In this document: piece after piece, positions 21,454-33,133 of the stretch
Position numbering within the stretch: position 1 is the first letter of the stretch
Layout: every line of letters starts with the position of its first letter
NCBI GenBank assembly: GCA_002682825.1
Contig: NOKP01000007.1
Location: forward strand, 1,116,001-1,180,000
From: Neonectria sp. B-13
Taxonomy: Eukaryota; Ascomycota; Sordariomycetes; Hypocreales; Nectriaceae
DNA length: 64,000 nt
Direction of reading: 5' to 3'
Program-made: the position numbers and the translations under genes
The notes under the pieces: model-generated
The model's input: only the letters and a program-made list of their open reading frames with translations
Databases searched by the model: none
What the model was told of the DNA's origin: nothing

Positions 21454-22275
21454 TTAGCAGCTCGCCCGTTCAGTGGGACGGGAGGTGCCGTCCATGTCTT
21501 CGGCGCGGAAGACGATGCCCCGTCGCTTCCACCCGCCACGGCGGATGAAGTTGTCGACGGTGTCGAGAGACCGCATTGGGGGTCGCTTCTGAAGAGTGGG
21601 ACGGTTGTAGGTGATGTTAAGGCTGAGGGTCTGGAGGGCGTCGGCACGGTCCGAAGAACGGCGGGAGATGCGACGGGATAGACGACGCATCTCAAGGACG
21701 TCCTCATCCTCGGAGTCGTCGAAGACAGCTTGGTCCTCCTCCTCATCGGAAGAGTCCTCGTCTTGGGTCACCTCAAAGTCGAGGGTCTGGACGGTGGATT
21801 CTGACCAGCGAGAGAGAGGCACGGGAGGACGCTTGGCGAGGGCGGCGAAGAAGTAATCTCGAGACTCTGGCCTGTCGTGGCTAGAGTTGTCCATCGGGCT
21901 CACATGTTGCGGAGGAGCCTGTTCGGTAAGTTGTTGCTCGGCAACATCACGCTCGATGTTCTCGATATCCTCCTCGTCAAAGGCAGACAACGTGGTGGTG
22001 TCCTTGAAGGCACGCTCGAATAGCCGGGGCGGGGCGTGGAAGGCCGGGTTGAGGTGGAGAGGGTCCATATCGGGACGGATGGAGGCGGTGGTGGGTGTTC
22101 GGATGGTGGGAGTGGCGACTGGCGTGGATGATGTTGATGAGGAAAGAGAGCAGCCAGAGATGGAGTCGCCGGAGAGGGAGGAGCCGGAGAAGGAGATTTT
22201 GCGGATGTGAAGCTCGCGGGGGCGGCGGTGGGAGGACTTGCGTCGTTGGCCGAAGCCGTGGCCCAGCACATGCAT
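21454..22275 (-). CDS. Uncharacterised acidic, serine-rich fungal protein
   Basis: Single exon, 273 residues; I do not recognise the family. The N-terminus is basic and Ser-rich (QRRKSSHRRPRELHIRKISF), followed by a Ser/Thr/Pro-rich segment, a helical stretch with FDEEDIENIERDVAEQQL, an acidic block (DEDSSDEEEDQAVFDDSEDED) immediately followed by a basic one (MRRLSRRISRRSSDR), and a C-terminal part with SLDTVDNFIRRGGWKRRGIVF that looks conserved. No signal peptide or membrane helix; probably nuclear or cytosolic with many phosphorylation-type sites (RRxS). The ATG at 22275 has good context (CACAATGC). Its upstream side faces a 7.4-kb stretch without genes. Confidence 0.75.
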   Translation of the reverse strand: MHVLGHGFGQRRKSSHRRPRELHIRKISFSGSSLSGDSISGCSLSSSTSSTPVATPTIRTPTTASIRPDMDPLHLNPAFHAPPRLFERAFKDTTTLSAFDEEDIENIERDVAEQQLTEQAPPQHVSPMDNSSHDRPESRDYFFAALAKRPPVPLSRWSESTVQTLDFEVTQDEDSSDEEEDQAVFDDSEDEDVLEMRRLSRRISRRSSDRADALQTLSLNITYNRPTLQKRPPMRSLDTVDNFIRRGGWKRRGIVFRAEDMDGTSRPTERASC

Positions 22276-22997
22276 TGTGGTGGTTGGTATATCGGTTGGT
22301 GTAAGTGGCTTGTTTGAGTTGAAGTTTATGAAGTCGAGGAAAACGATGATTTGCGTGTGTGGTGGCGGGTGACGGTTCGGCTTTGATGTCGGATACTGGT
22401 GAGCGTGTAAGAGCAAGGGCGGAAGTATATGGCAGTTGTCTGTTGTTGAGGATGTAAGAGTCGAATATTAGATTAGGATGCGAGGAATCAACCGGTGATG
22501 CTTCACAAAGACAACAGATGTTGTAGTGGGAGTAGTTTGACAGGACAGATGAACGAGGCTAGCCAAGGCATCGGGGTTGTCCAACTCTATAAATAAAAGA
22601 CCCGAAAGCTGGGAGCGAGGGCAAAAGTGGAAGTGGACGTCACTGACCGTCAGAGCCGAGCCAGGCTCTGGCTACGTAGGACGTGCAGGGGCGGAAAGGT
22701 ACGAATACAGGGGTGCTTAGGTACGTGGTACCTAGACAGAGAGAGGGCACTGGCATGGCGTGGCCAAGGCACGTATCGGTGTGTGGGTATCCCAGGCTAA
22801 GACCAGGGGCCCGGTCGTGGGCGGAGTGGAGGAGGTTGATCAAGAGGTGAGTGGACTGGAGGACTTGGTGGGTCAATCTCCACTCACACACATCGCTCAG
22901 CACGCACATCACTCGCAAGCCGGCAATCCCTGTCCGCCTGGGAAACCTTGGAAGCCTTTGGACTCGGATGGGATGGCACCAGGAGGAAACAACCCGA

Positions 22998-23057
22998 AAG
23001 CAAAGCAAAGGAAAGAAAAGAAAAGAAGAAGAAAAAGAGCAAGAAAGAAAAAAGAGG
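22998..23057 (+). repeat. Polypurine A/G tract
   Basis: About 60 bases almost entirely of A and G on the plus strand (a few C), built from AAAG and AAGAA units. Confidence 0.8.
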
Positions 23058-24420
23058 CTCTCAGTGGAGAGGATGAGCACGCAGTTGAAACCAATGTCCG
23101 CATGTCCAGCTGCCCGACGATAGCACCCTGCGAATTCCCGTCGGCCACGAATGAAATATCCATGACGCTGGAATCCCGCAGTCTCGCTCTCGTTCACGCT
23201 ACCTATTTTCACACTTGCTGGATGAGATGAGGAGGGGGCTCGGGCTTTCTCACACTCACACAGTTCAGTCACAGGCCGGACCGAACGCACCCAACCCGAT
23301 CCACTCTTGGCTTGGCTTGGCTCGGCTTGGCCTGCTGTCGTGAGTGAGACGGCGAGTTTACGCTCACTGAGGGAACAGGCTGACCAGAAAAGGTATATCC
23401 AGGTACCGCCATCGTCCGCTCCGTCTCCGTAAGGCAGGCAAGGACTCCGTAGGCTGTCGGACTGCTGACATGCGCTTCGCTCGCTTGCCTCGGGCCCCAT
23501 GCCCGCTCCACCTCTCAGCACCTCCACCCTTCGACATGGCGAGACTAGCAGAGCAATAATACCAAGAGGAACACTCGCGCAACTCGCAACTCCAGACTAA
23601 CACGCGACAGGGCCCCAGTAATCCAGATTGCCGCAGCCAGAATCAGGGCCGCGTCTGTGCTTTTCTGTCTTGTTTCCCCTCCGTTCCTGGGAGGCTCTCC
23701 AGGAAGCCTAGCCTGCTGCGAATACGTATGTACGAATACTAATTAGGGAGGTTAATTAGTCTTGTCTTCCGTTCCTGGCCCTCACCGACTTGCCCTGTCT
23801 CTTTGTGCCTGGCTGCCGTGCGCACCACCAACAGGCTACCAGCCCGCGATGGCGACGCCACCAGACAAACGAACGCTTCCGGCCCGGCCTTGGTTCTGAG
23901 GGGAGCCGAACAGCGAGAGCGTCAGTGTGTGTCAAGTCTCCATCCCTCCATTCAACGGCTTTGCCCGGGCGATGCGTTGTCCCAGCCAGGATTGCCCATC
24001 TTCCATCTGCTCGCGGATATTGCCTTGAGCATTCCCCAGCAACCAGCCCTTCCTAGTTCCTAGCCCAGCCAGCCATCTCTCTCGCAAATGCTTTTTCTTC
24101 ATTCGCATCATTGATTATCTCCATTACATCGACATGCCAGATCCCTGCGTCCGGGGGTGAGGGGTCAGGCAAGTCACGCCCTCGCGATTTGGGGACCGGG
24201 GTGTGTCAGTCAGGCCCGGGTGGGGAGAGGAAGCAGGCAACATGATGGGAAATGGAAATATTGCCCAGGCCCGCCCGCCAGTGACAGAAAAAAGCAAAAC
24301 CGGGAGGGGCCAGCCTTGGAAGATTCCGGTCCAGAACACGACGCCGGGTTGGCGTATTGAGTGTGTGATAGTGAGTGCAGCAGTGCAGGTGTGTCTCGCT
24401 TGACAACGTGTCTCGTAGTC

Positions 24421-24499
24421 AGCGTGAGCGTCAGGGTGAGCGTGAGTGAGCGTGACCGTGAGCGTGACATGGTTGAGCGCGAGCGTGAGCTTGAGTGCG
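24421..24499 (+). repeat. Degenerate GTGAGC hexanucleotide array
   Basis: Repeated GTGAGC, GTGAGT and GTGACC units over about 80 bases. It reads as Ser/Arg- or Thr/Leu-type low complexity in several frames, none of which looks coding. Confidence 0.75.
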
Positions 24500-25290
24500 T
24501 GCATTTGGCACCTGCGACGAGATGGATCTTCGCCTTTCTTTTCTTTTCTGGGTCTGATATGAATCCTGTCTTACATACTCCGTAGTTGATTTGGCATCTA
24601 ATCCTCAGCCTGATTTCAGCCTGTTACAATTATTGCACATGTTCGTTCCCGAGAAGAGGAACGGATGGGTACGATCAAACGAAACAAAATGGACGGGATC
24701 CAGGTTGTTACGAATACGTGTAGACAGACCGAACTGGCCGCGAAACATGGCCCCATCTACAGCTGTGCAATGGCATGCCGACGGTACCTGTATCAGATTC
24801 AGCGACTGCCTCCGCTGGAATCCTGGTGCTGTCGCCTGTTATCGGTTCCTGGCCGTGCCTCGTGCCTTGTGGCTGTCTGTGCCGCATGCCTGTTCATGTG
24901 GCAGCCGGCTGTTCCTGTGCCTGACCCAGTCCTTGAACAGGCCCCCGGTCCAGGCCTTCGACGTCACCAGCCCTGATCCTCAGCCTCAACGTCCGGATTC
25001 CCGCAACTCCGACGCCCCAACCGGGCTCCCCTCGGCATCCCGTCGCCCTGAAGATCCCACCCGGCCAGTTTTCCACGATTGCCTCAAATTTCCCTTCACC
25101 GCCCGCATCCCCCTTCTTCAACCTGAATCGTCCACGCCTCTATCTCTCTCTGCCTCTCCCTTGCGTTGGGACGCCGCGCCACGAGACGCCCGCACCCGGC
25201 GAACGATGGACTAAGGCAAACTGGTGGGTGGCCGCCAAGCCCTGCCCGGAGGTGGAGACTAAAGCAGATAGCCTCGTGATGCCTTTTGCG

Positions 25291-25334
25291 TGCGTGTGTG
25301 TGTGTGTGGTGGTGGTGGTGGTGGTAGTGGTGGT
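25291..25334 (+). repeat. TG then GGT microsatellite
   Basis: About eight TG units run directly into about eight GGT units with one GTA interruption. Confidence 0.9.
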
Positions 25335-25970
25335 CCGCTGAATGTGCCTGCTACTTACAAAGCCGCCTCTTTGTCAGTAAGAATCGGTGAGGGCGAAAGG
25401 GAGAGGGGCGGGGGCTCGGGTGGCGCTCTCTAGTTCTTTATCGGGTTGTCGCCCCTTGCATTGCAAGTTCGAGGCATTTGCTACGCCGCCGGGCTAGGAC
25501 GACGGAGTTGGTTGCAAGGACGAGCGAGGCTAGGACCAAGGGTATGCTAGGGCTGCCAAAGTGCCTGGCCTTCCGATGCAAGCTGAAGAGTCACTGCTAG
25601 TGACCATCGTAGTCCCAGTATGGAGTCTCAAACTTTGGAGTGTGTACCTGCAGCCCATTTTGCCATCAGACGAAAGGAGTTTGGGGCCCAGGGGAGATGT
25701 CAATCTCACCTGCATCATGCATGAAACTATCCCCATGCCACCAACTGATGCCACCGCTGCATCTCAGCCATGATCCATTACCCCCTCCCGGCCTGCGACC
25801 ACTCAGCCTGTCCGGAGAGCGCAGGAGCAGGAGGAACGTCTGCCGTGCTTCAGTCGCCTGTGCCGTTCCGCACTTTGGGGCTGTTGTGTGAACCCATCCC
25901 GCGAACGCCTCACTGTCTACTCCGTTCATCCTGTCTCTACCGTGTCTCGACGCAATGTCTCTCTTTACGT

Positions 25971-25990
25971 TTCTCTCTCTCTCTCTCTCC
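25971..25990 (+). repeat. CT dinucleotide repeat
   Basis: Ten CT units in a C/T-rich stretch. Confidence 0.9.
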
Positions 25991-26479
25991 ACTTGACACT
26001 CCCGTCCTCGACTTCGGTTCTCCAATTGCACTCCAAATCCCCGTCGATCTTCGCCTTTTCCCATCCTCCCTCTCCACGTCTCAGTTTAATCTTGACATTC
26101 CTCAGCGACGCGTTAACTTAATCACTCGCCCAGGTCATCACGCTATCCGCGGGGTCAAAACCTAGATTAAGTCAGGCACCACGCTTCACGCGGCTTGCGA
26201 TTCTCGCTAAAGAGGGAAGGTTTATTTTCACCGCCAGATCGTAGTGTATGCACTTTCGTCCCGCCCAGTCCATAGCCCCAAAAGTCCGTTCCTCGCCCGG
26301 CCGTCTCCGTGTGTACCCGGGCTTGGCAGCAAGAAGTGAACTCTGGTGAACGGAGATTGAGTGTCTTTCGTTCCCAGCCGGACCCTCTCCGACTCCGAAG
26401 TGAACCCTCACGACGTACTTACGCAACGGCATCTAAGTGAAGTCCTATGAGCTTCGAGGATCATCATCTAAGCGTCGAC

Positions 26480-26505
26480 GCTCACAAATCAAGCTCACAA
26501 ATCAA
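26480..26505 (+). repeat. Perfect 13-bp tandem duplication
   Basis: GCTCACAAATCAA is present twice head to tail at 26480-26492 and 26493-26505. Confidence 0.9.
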
Positions 26506-28405
26506 CCCCCCGTCAGAGGATGCGCAGCATTACACTTGGCATGCAGGCAATCATGTACTGCCGGTATCCGTCACCCAGCCCGCCATCCCTAGCACACACC
26601 CCATCTGTTGGTTCTCGTTGGCCCCAGCTTTGCGGGCGTGGCGTCGTCCGCCGCGCTCCCAAGGAGCCGGACATTCAGCCCGGCCAGCCATTCACTGTCC
26701 AGAAGAGCAATGTGCTCGTCTTCGTCGCCGAGATAGCTCGTCGTGGACTCGTGTCGTCTTGAGTCTTTTTGTCTGTCGCCGCCGTTGTGCTTGTTGTGGA
26801 GCGGCGAAATCGAGATTTGCCGGCTCTTGGGGAATTGGTGTGGTGGAATTGCCTTTGGTTCTGCTTTTTGCTTTTTGCTTCTTGCTTTTGGCTCTTGCTT
26901 CTTCGCATCTGCCTGCTCCTTCGTTTTTCCCAGCTCCCCAAAATCTCATCTTCCATCGGCATCTCCATCCCCGTCTCCATATCCACCTCTAATCTCATCT
27001 GGCAGCCGCAGCCGCAGCTGCGCGTGACTTCTTAGGCATCGATCTGCGTAGCAAAGGAAAAAGTAAAACATCCCAGAAGAGCCCGGCTAAGCCGTCATCT
27101 GTCAGCCAGCCCAAAACCCATCCTGCTGGTACAGGTTTACTGCTTTTTGCTGCTCACTGCAACGCTGTCTCCGGAGCGCTGGCAGGGGGCTGCCTCACTA
27201 TGAGGAGGCAAAAGGCCAATTGGCTCTTCTGATTGATTGCTGGGATTTTTCTTGGGATGACATGCGCCCCCTCCCCGATACGCCCGAACATCCGGGGGAC
27301 GATCGTCGGGATTGTTTACAAATCGATCAATAGCCTTGCATCCATGTAAGCTGCCTCCCACCTACTACTGCTGTACTCTTACTCGAGTCCCAGCCCCCAG
27401 GAGAGCTGAGTGAGAAAGCCTGAACCCCGGACGAGGGCTTGAAATGGACGGCCCAATATTTTCGGACAGAAGAGAGTTTGCGTGCGACCAGTGAGCGGGT
27501 GTTTCTGGCGACAGCCTCTGGACCCAAGAGAGGCGCCTTGATTCAAGCCTCGACTACGCTTTTTTTGTTTCGTTTATTCGCCGTGCATTGGCTTGCATCT
27601 TTCGTGGGTTTTACGAATCCCCACGTTTCGGAGCCCGTATCTCATATCCCGTATCCCGAATTATGTCTGCTCCGCCGTGTCTGCGCCCGGGTCTGACTTT
27701 CGCTTCCTTTTGACAAGCTCGGATGTGGTTCATCCGGACCTCCCAGCTTCATCCATCAGACCGAAGTCAGCCATGTTCCAGCTATCCAAACAAATTCTCT
27801 GTTTTACATTGCTTTCCCGTGGGCCTTGTAGCTGCAGCTGCTCATTGTCTGACCTGTGCGGTACCGCCGTGTACTTCGTATTTAGCGCACAAGTATCTAC
27901 GGTAGCTTTCCACAACCTTCATCATGCATCACAGTCCAGTCTTGCTGTACCTGGTACACGAGCAGTGAGACATCGAACTTGACACACCACCATCTTTCCA
28001 AGTGATAGTCATGATCCGCGCGCCAATTCCCCTCAAATGACTCCGGCTCCACAGCCCTCTCCTCAGCCGCTGTGTCACCCGCCATCTCCAATGGATAGCC
28101 CCTGTAAATCCCCCTCTTCTTTCAACCGATGCCAACTTGCCAGATTCGTCCTATCTCTGCCCATCAAACAAGCCAACCTCGCGGTATGACGCCGGCGCGC
28201 CTTCGCCTCGTCGATCCGATCGAGAAAGGGGGCTTTCACCGCGATTCACCTCGAACACGTCGCATTTCTTATCGAACACCCATCTCAACCAGAGCATAGA
28301 GCACATGTCGATGGCATAAGTCATGGACAAGCTCGATTTTGAGTTCCTCCTCATTCCTCAGCTACACGACAAACTCTATCACATGGCACAGCATCCAATC
28401 ACCAG

Positions 28406-28523
28406 CTCAACCCGGTGTTATAACCTCGAGCGGGGGTCCTCGGCGTGGGTTTGTGGCGCCCAAGGCTCAACCCGATGTTAGAACCTCGAGCGGGGCGCCC
28501 TCGGTGGTTTGTGGCGCCCAAGG
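28406..28523 (+). repeat. Imperfect tandem duplication of about 60 bp
   Basis: Copy 1 is 28406-28465 and copy 2 28466-28523. Both start CTCAACCC, share the block AACCTCGAGCGGGG and end TTTGTGGCGCCCAAGG; a few substitutions and small indels separate them. Confidence 0.85.
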
Positions 28524-29670
28524 CTCTGCCATCTACTGGCCGCCACAGGCTGCGGGTTGCTGGGAAGTGGCTCAGTAAGGTAAAGCCATCGTGCAAGGGC
28601 TCCCGCTCAATAGCGGCAGGTAGCGCCTCAGCTATCCCCATGATGCTCGGGCTAAGGATGGTCTCGAGACCAAAAGGACAAACACCTTGACACCCACGCC
28701 TGCATTGTGTGTACGAAGTAATTACGAAGTCTGGACTAACCGGAGAGCTGTCACAAGGTCTCACCCACCCGGGTTGCAGTAGTCAATTGCCAAGCCAACC
28801 GAACCGATCGATCCTGGGCCTGCTTCAAGGTTTCCCCTCCCCTCTTATTACCAGCCGGCCGAAACTAGGCCCAAGTGTACGAAAAATACTGGATGAAGAC
28901 ACTCCGGAGCAGAACTCCTCGGACGAAGCGTTGCAGGGGGGGATTGGTTGGTCAACGTGACTCCCCCTGGGTCTTGGTCATCCATCTGTGACATACCACG
29001 AGTACTCCATAATCGTCACGGCTCCTCCCATCATGCACCTTCAGACCGGGTCCAGGAGCGCGGATGTGCGGGATGCCGGGACAGATGTGAATCACTACTG
29101 TACGAAGTACATATATGCAATATGTGCTGGTGCAGACCCAGAGTCGTCAATCTACACGTGTCTGTGGCCCATCCGTCATCTCAACTTGAAACACCCTTCG
29201 CACCCAGCGCCTGGGTTCACCTTTCGGGTCCAAAATCGACCCGGCCGCCTAGTCATCGGCCACTTGGGCCATTCCGTCCCCACCATTTCGTCATGGACTT
29301 TGCTAACATCGAGACCTGCATCGCAGCTATTCGTAAAGCTGTGCTGTTCCGGCATGCCACCATAAAATCAGCGGCTCTCAGCTCTCAGATTACCCCGAGT
29401 GCTCGGGACGGAAGGAAAAAAAGAAGCATTGGTCCTCCATCACCCTGTCTCATCGCAGATCCTCCCCCTTGATGACGTGTGTGGGTTTTGTTTCCTACTG
29501 CTACATAACGATTACGTCGAATGTCGCGCTGGTTTGCATCCGATTGGGTGCGTTGGCGCTGGGAGACATCCTTAATGTTTCCGTCTCGGTCACTCGGGTG
29601 TTTGATGAGCGCTGCATGTACACGTAGATCGAGGCCTGCCGCGTAGGTGCGCAAGGGATGGATGGTTCGT

Positions 29671-30132
29671 TCACAGCACTCCGTCATTCTCGCCGGGCAG
29701 ACGTTTCACGCGCTGCTGCTCCCAGTCCTCGAGATCTTTACCAGCCAGTCTCTATACCACCAAGTTAGTCTCACAGAGTGAATGTATCCGCGCGTGTCCC
29801 GTTCCCCTCCGAAACGCCGCGGAAAGTACGGATGCAAGGAGATAATGCAGTTGGAAAAGATGACGCACGTAGTACTCCTCCTTCATGTCCACCTTCCTAG
29901 CAGATCGTCGGACGTTCAGCTCCTCCTCCTTGGTCATCTGGCGGACCTTGCGATCATAACGCTCGTACCGAACGGCGGTGGCGGGCGTTAGGACAAAGGA
30001 GCCGGCGACGATGACGGACATGAAGGGCAGGCCAAACAGGAGGAAGGGATGCTTGTTCATGATGCGACGGTACCGCATGCCGAACGAGTTCATCTCGGCC
30101 GCGGACCGAAACCGTTTACTCTGGAAGCCCAT
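29671..30132 (-). CDS. cox16: Cytochrome c oxidase assembly protein Cox16
   Basis: Inner-membrane protein needed for cytochrome c oxidase assembly (Cox1/Cox2 maturation). Exons 30132-29869 and 29751-29671, 114 residues. The core HPFLLFGLPFMSVIVAGSFVL is the single membrane helix; it is followed by VRYERYDRKV, the conserved KVDMKEEYY at the end of exon 1, and DLEDWEQQRVKRLPGEND in exon 2, as in yeast Cox16 (KVDIKEEYY and DWEPVRV). The 117-nt intron is in phase 0. Length fits the family (about 120). Confidence 0.94.
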
Positions 30133-33100
30133 CCTGGCGGTAGGGGGTCGGAATCAGTCGGCTGGTCCGGGTTTGTCGGGTCACTGAGCGTTTCGGCTTG
30201 CCGGTCGGTCGATCGGTTCGGTCGGAGGATTAGACCCGGTGGTCAGACGAGGCTGTCAATTGAGATTGATGGATAGATGAGGTTGTCGCTAAGACCGAGG
30301 CCGAGACGAGCGAAGACTCTGCAAAGTGGAGAAGTTTACAGCGGCGCTGATGGATCGTGCTTTGGGCGACTCCGAACTCGTAGCCGGTGGTCTGATGATC
30401 TGTGGCAGTTGCAATTTGCTGACGAAGAGTGAGGCATTGATTCGGGACGAGAAAGCGCTGGGCTCCTCTTGTCTCATCGCTGGCGCCATGGCCTGTGCGG
30501 CGAATATGTTTTCCCGGGACGTCGGTCGTCGGTCGTCGGTCACAGTGGAGCCCGTCCCCGTGCTTCGGTCGCTCGGTCGCGTGGTCGACGAAACTCTCCG
30601 CTTCTCTCTCAACACCACTCAATCAATTGCAGACACATCTCCATTTCCGTGCTAATAAGTACCCACAACAGGTTCACGGACCCGACAAACATTCAGCCTC
30701 ATCGTGCCAGAATGCAAAAATCTAGCAGCCCACGGACCAAGCAACTTGGACCCCGAATCCACTTCGTTTCTTCCATGGAAGATTCTGACACGGCACAATG
30801 CCATGTACCTCCTCGTACCTCCTGTACAGCCGTTGAAGAAGCTCCATCGTGAAGCTAACAGGCTCATCCTTGAGACGACAGACTCCATTCTGGGGACGAC
30901 ATCATCCATTTAACAGCACCGTGCCCAGCATATCCTAGACTGGATGCCGCCTCGGACTGAAAATACACTGCTGCTCGCGTGACCAGCTTCGTCTTGTCCT
31001 CTCCGCCGCCCCCATGTCCATGCTCGTCAAACCCCAAGTCTTGAGAAGACCCTAGATGCACGGTCTTGGTTCGGCATTCATTTGCCTCTCTGTTCCCTTG
31101 ACGCCGCCGACTCGTCCCACTATCACAAGTGCGAGAAAAAAAGACGATGAAAATAGTTTGCAGTCTAGTTCCATACCGGTGCTAATGAAGTTGAGATCAA
31201 CAGCACAAGACCCTGGTGACGTGGGGCGGAGACACACATCGCCATTCCATGCTGTCATGGAAAATGGAGAACGAATCGTAGCATGTTCGAATTAAATCTT
31301 GCGTAAACATGAACTCATAGGAAAGAGATGACTGACTCTTCACTCAGCTGGTGGATCAACAATGTTGACTTACACGCAGGGATTATCCAGCATGAACTTT
31401 TATCGCAGCCTACCCTATGGTTGGGGGGCACTTGGGAATGTCTTTTTACCTCGGCATCAAATTTTGCTTGTATACCTTCGAGTTGTTTAATTATCGAATG
31501 TGAATGCTTTCGGCAACTTGCGGATTGGTGCCGTGACTCTGGACAGCCCAAGGTGATGAACGTCTGTTTTCACCACCCACATCAATGTTGGGTGGAACGA
31601 CATCAAAGGGGGTTTATCGATGGACGCAATAAACGAGCAGATTGAGCAGCTGTGAGGTAGTAAAATGTCCCAGAAGATTGCGACAGTCTTCTTAGTCCCT
31701 TCTGGCCCCCGTTGGCGCGTCTGTGATATTCAGGTTTAGGGTAATTTGGTGATCGACAGGCGGATGTTTCACTCAACCAATACTCCCTGGCGTGGTGCAA
31801 GGCAAGGCTTGGAGCATTGTCATAGGAATCGTGAATCTATACACACTTTTCTATTACTTGCACCTCCTTTATGTGCTCTTTCCGCTCTTTCCGCTCTCTA
31901 CGACGTTTCGGGACATCAGATCCAAAGGATGAACACTGCATGGTGAAATGTTCAGAGGGCATTGCCCAATACACAACAAGATTCGCTGGTTTCCCCCAAA
32001 AACCCCATTTCCAGCCCCTATGTTGTTATACGATGTTTTTACTGGCCCTGATGTTCACGAGATTTCTTGTCCAGTCCTGTCATCTCGAAGAGACGGGAAG
32101 AGCAGTTTTGACTCGGAGAGCGAAACTGACACGCTGAAACAAGATACATGACGGAGACAATGGAAGTGTTTTACCCGACACGATCAACGGCCAGCATGCC
32201 AGCAAGGCCATGTCTCCAGCTCACTTAAGGAGAGTCGAGGTCTACCTAAAATCACTCAAGCTCATAGAGTCTAGTCTCAACGTTGCCGCACCGTAGCCAG
32301 CATCGTTCATTTGGGCGAGACGATAGAGACACTAATTATTTAATATGCAGTCCAGGACTAGATAGTCAATTACAAGAAGCTGGTCCTCAGCTGTCTCCTT
32401 CCGACCAAAGCCTTACGGTATTCATGGGCACCTAGGTTGTCCGCTTCAATCCCGAGAAGGTTTGCAGCGATGGCAATGGTTGGGGGTCATGTCCAAACGA
32501 GGGCATCCTCGTGATGAAAGTGACGGTTAGATTACTCTCAAGGCAGAACATAATTGAACAGCTTGAGCGAGGTTTTGGGTCGGGCTTTCTGCATATGAAC
32601 AATGAGGCAATCTTACATAACTCTGACCTTGATAGATGACCCGCCAAGAACCTGACTGGGACTTCGATCAACTGCCGAGTGGCTGTGCTGCATACTGCAT
32701 GATCGTCCACCCTGGTGGTGTACTGAGACAATGGAGTCACACAGCTTATATGGTACCTGCATTCTATATGCCGCGCAGAAGTGACTGCGTGATTTTGGTA
32801 GAGTTCCCAGATCTTGGGTCGGGTCGCGCCAAGAGCTGCAACCAGTTAATCCTCCGAGAATGCTACATGGACACACAGCCTTCTGTGGCGCCGATTAAGT
32901 TGCCGGGTGATTCAGCGATCCGAAAGGAGTTGGTTGCACGCCCACATCCCGACATTTGCTGCGAGATGAATCCAAAAGTGGGTAGCACATGTAGGTGCCG
33001 TGCTATTGATATAGAGTACAGAATAAGCACAAGGATTTTCGATTAACGTCAGCCCAGCCCCGAACGGGACAGCATCCCTGTGATTCCCTTCAACTCCTTC

Positions 33101-33133
33101 CGACACTGTACAAGGACCTGCATTAACACGCGG
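30133..33133. other. 3-kb intergenic region
   Basis: Promoter side of cox16 and 3' flank of the HD-domain gene. Frames are short and unrecognisable. A 9-base duplication (GCTCTTTCC twice, 31875-31892) and GTCGGTC repeats near 30520 are visible. Otherwise I see nothing in it. Confidence 0.5.
31875..31892 (+). repeat. Perfect 9-bp tandem duplication
   Basis: GCTCTTTCC occurs at 31875-31883 and 31884-31892 with no spacer. Confidence 0.85.

Larger units (their letters stand above)
22276..29670. other. 7.4-kb gene-poor region rich in simple sequence
   Basis: No credible protein gene found on either strand. Open frames up to about 300 codons exist but are Ser/Pro/Arg/Cys-rich, have no conserved motif and overlap on both strands. 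Contents: polypurine tract 22998-23057, CTTGG repeats 23305-23331, GTGAGC-like array 24421-24499, TG/GGT microsatellite 25291-25334, CT repeat 25971-25990, perfect 13-bp duplication 26480-26505, TGCTTTT repeats near 26865-26900 and a 60-bp imperfect duplication 28406-28523. It may be an extended promoter, a long leader or a non-coding transcript locus. Confidence 0.5.

Noticed and set aside
23305..23331. CTTGG repeats as telomere-like sequence
   Set aside because: The unit does not match the fungal telomere repeat TTAGGG and the array is short and interrupted.
22640..23527. Minus-strand open frame of about 295 codons
   Set aside because: Composition is Ser/Cys/Arg-rich low complexity, it overlaps open frames on the other strand, and no motif or splice partner was found.
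24591..25214. Plus-strand open frame of about 207 codons
   Set aside because: Proline- and arginine-rich, no known domain, no conserved pattern; probably chance in GC-rich non-coding DNA.
26447..26992. Plus-strand open frame of 181 codons with a hydrophobic stretch
   Set aside because: The hydrophobic part comes from a TGCTTTT repeat read as Leu/Phe/Cys; no other support.
30289..30622. Minus-strand frame upstream of cox16 that resembles a mitochondrial presequence
   Set aside because: It closes before the cox16 start and no sensible splice would join it; likely a random Ser/Arg-rich leader frame.
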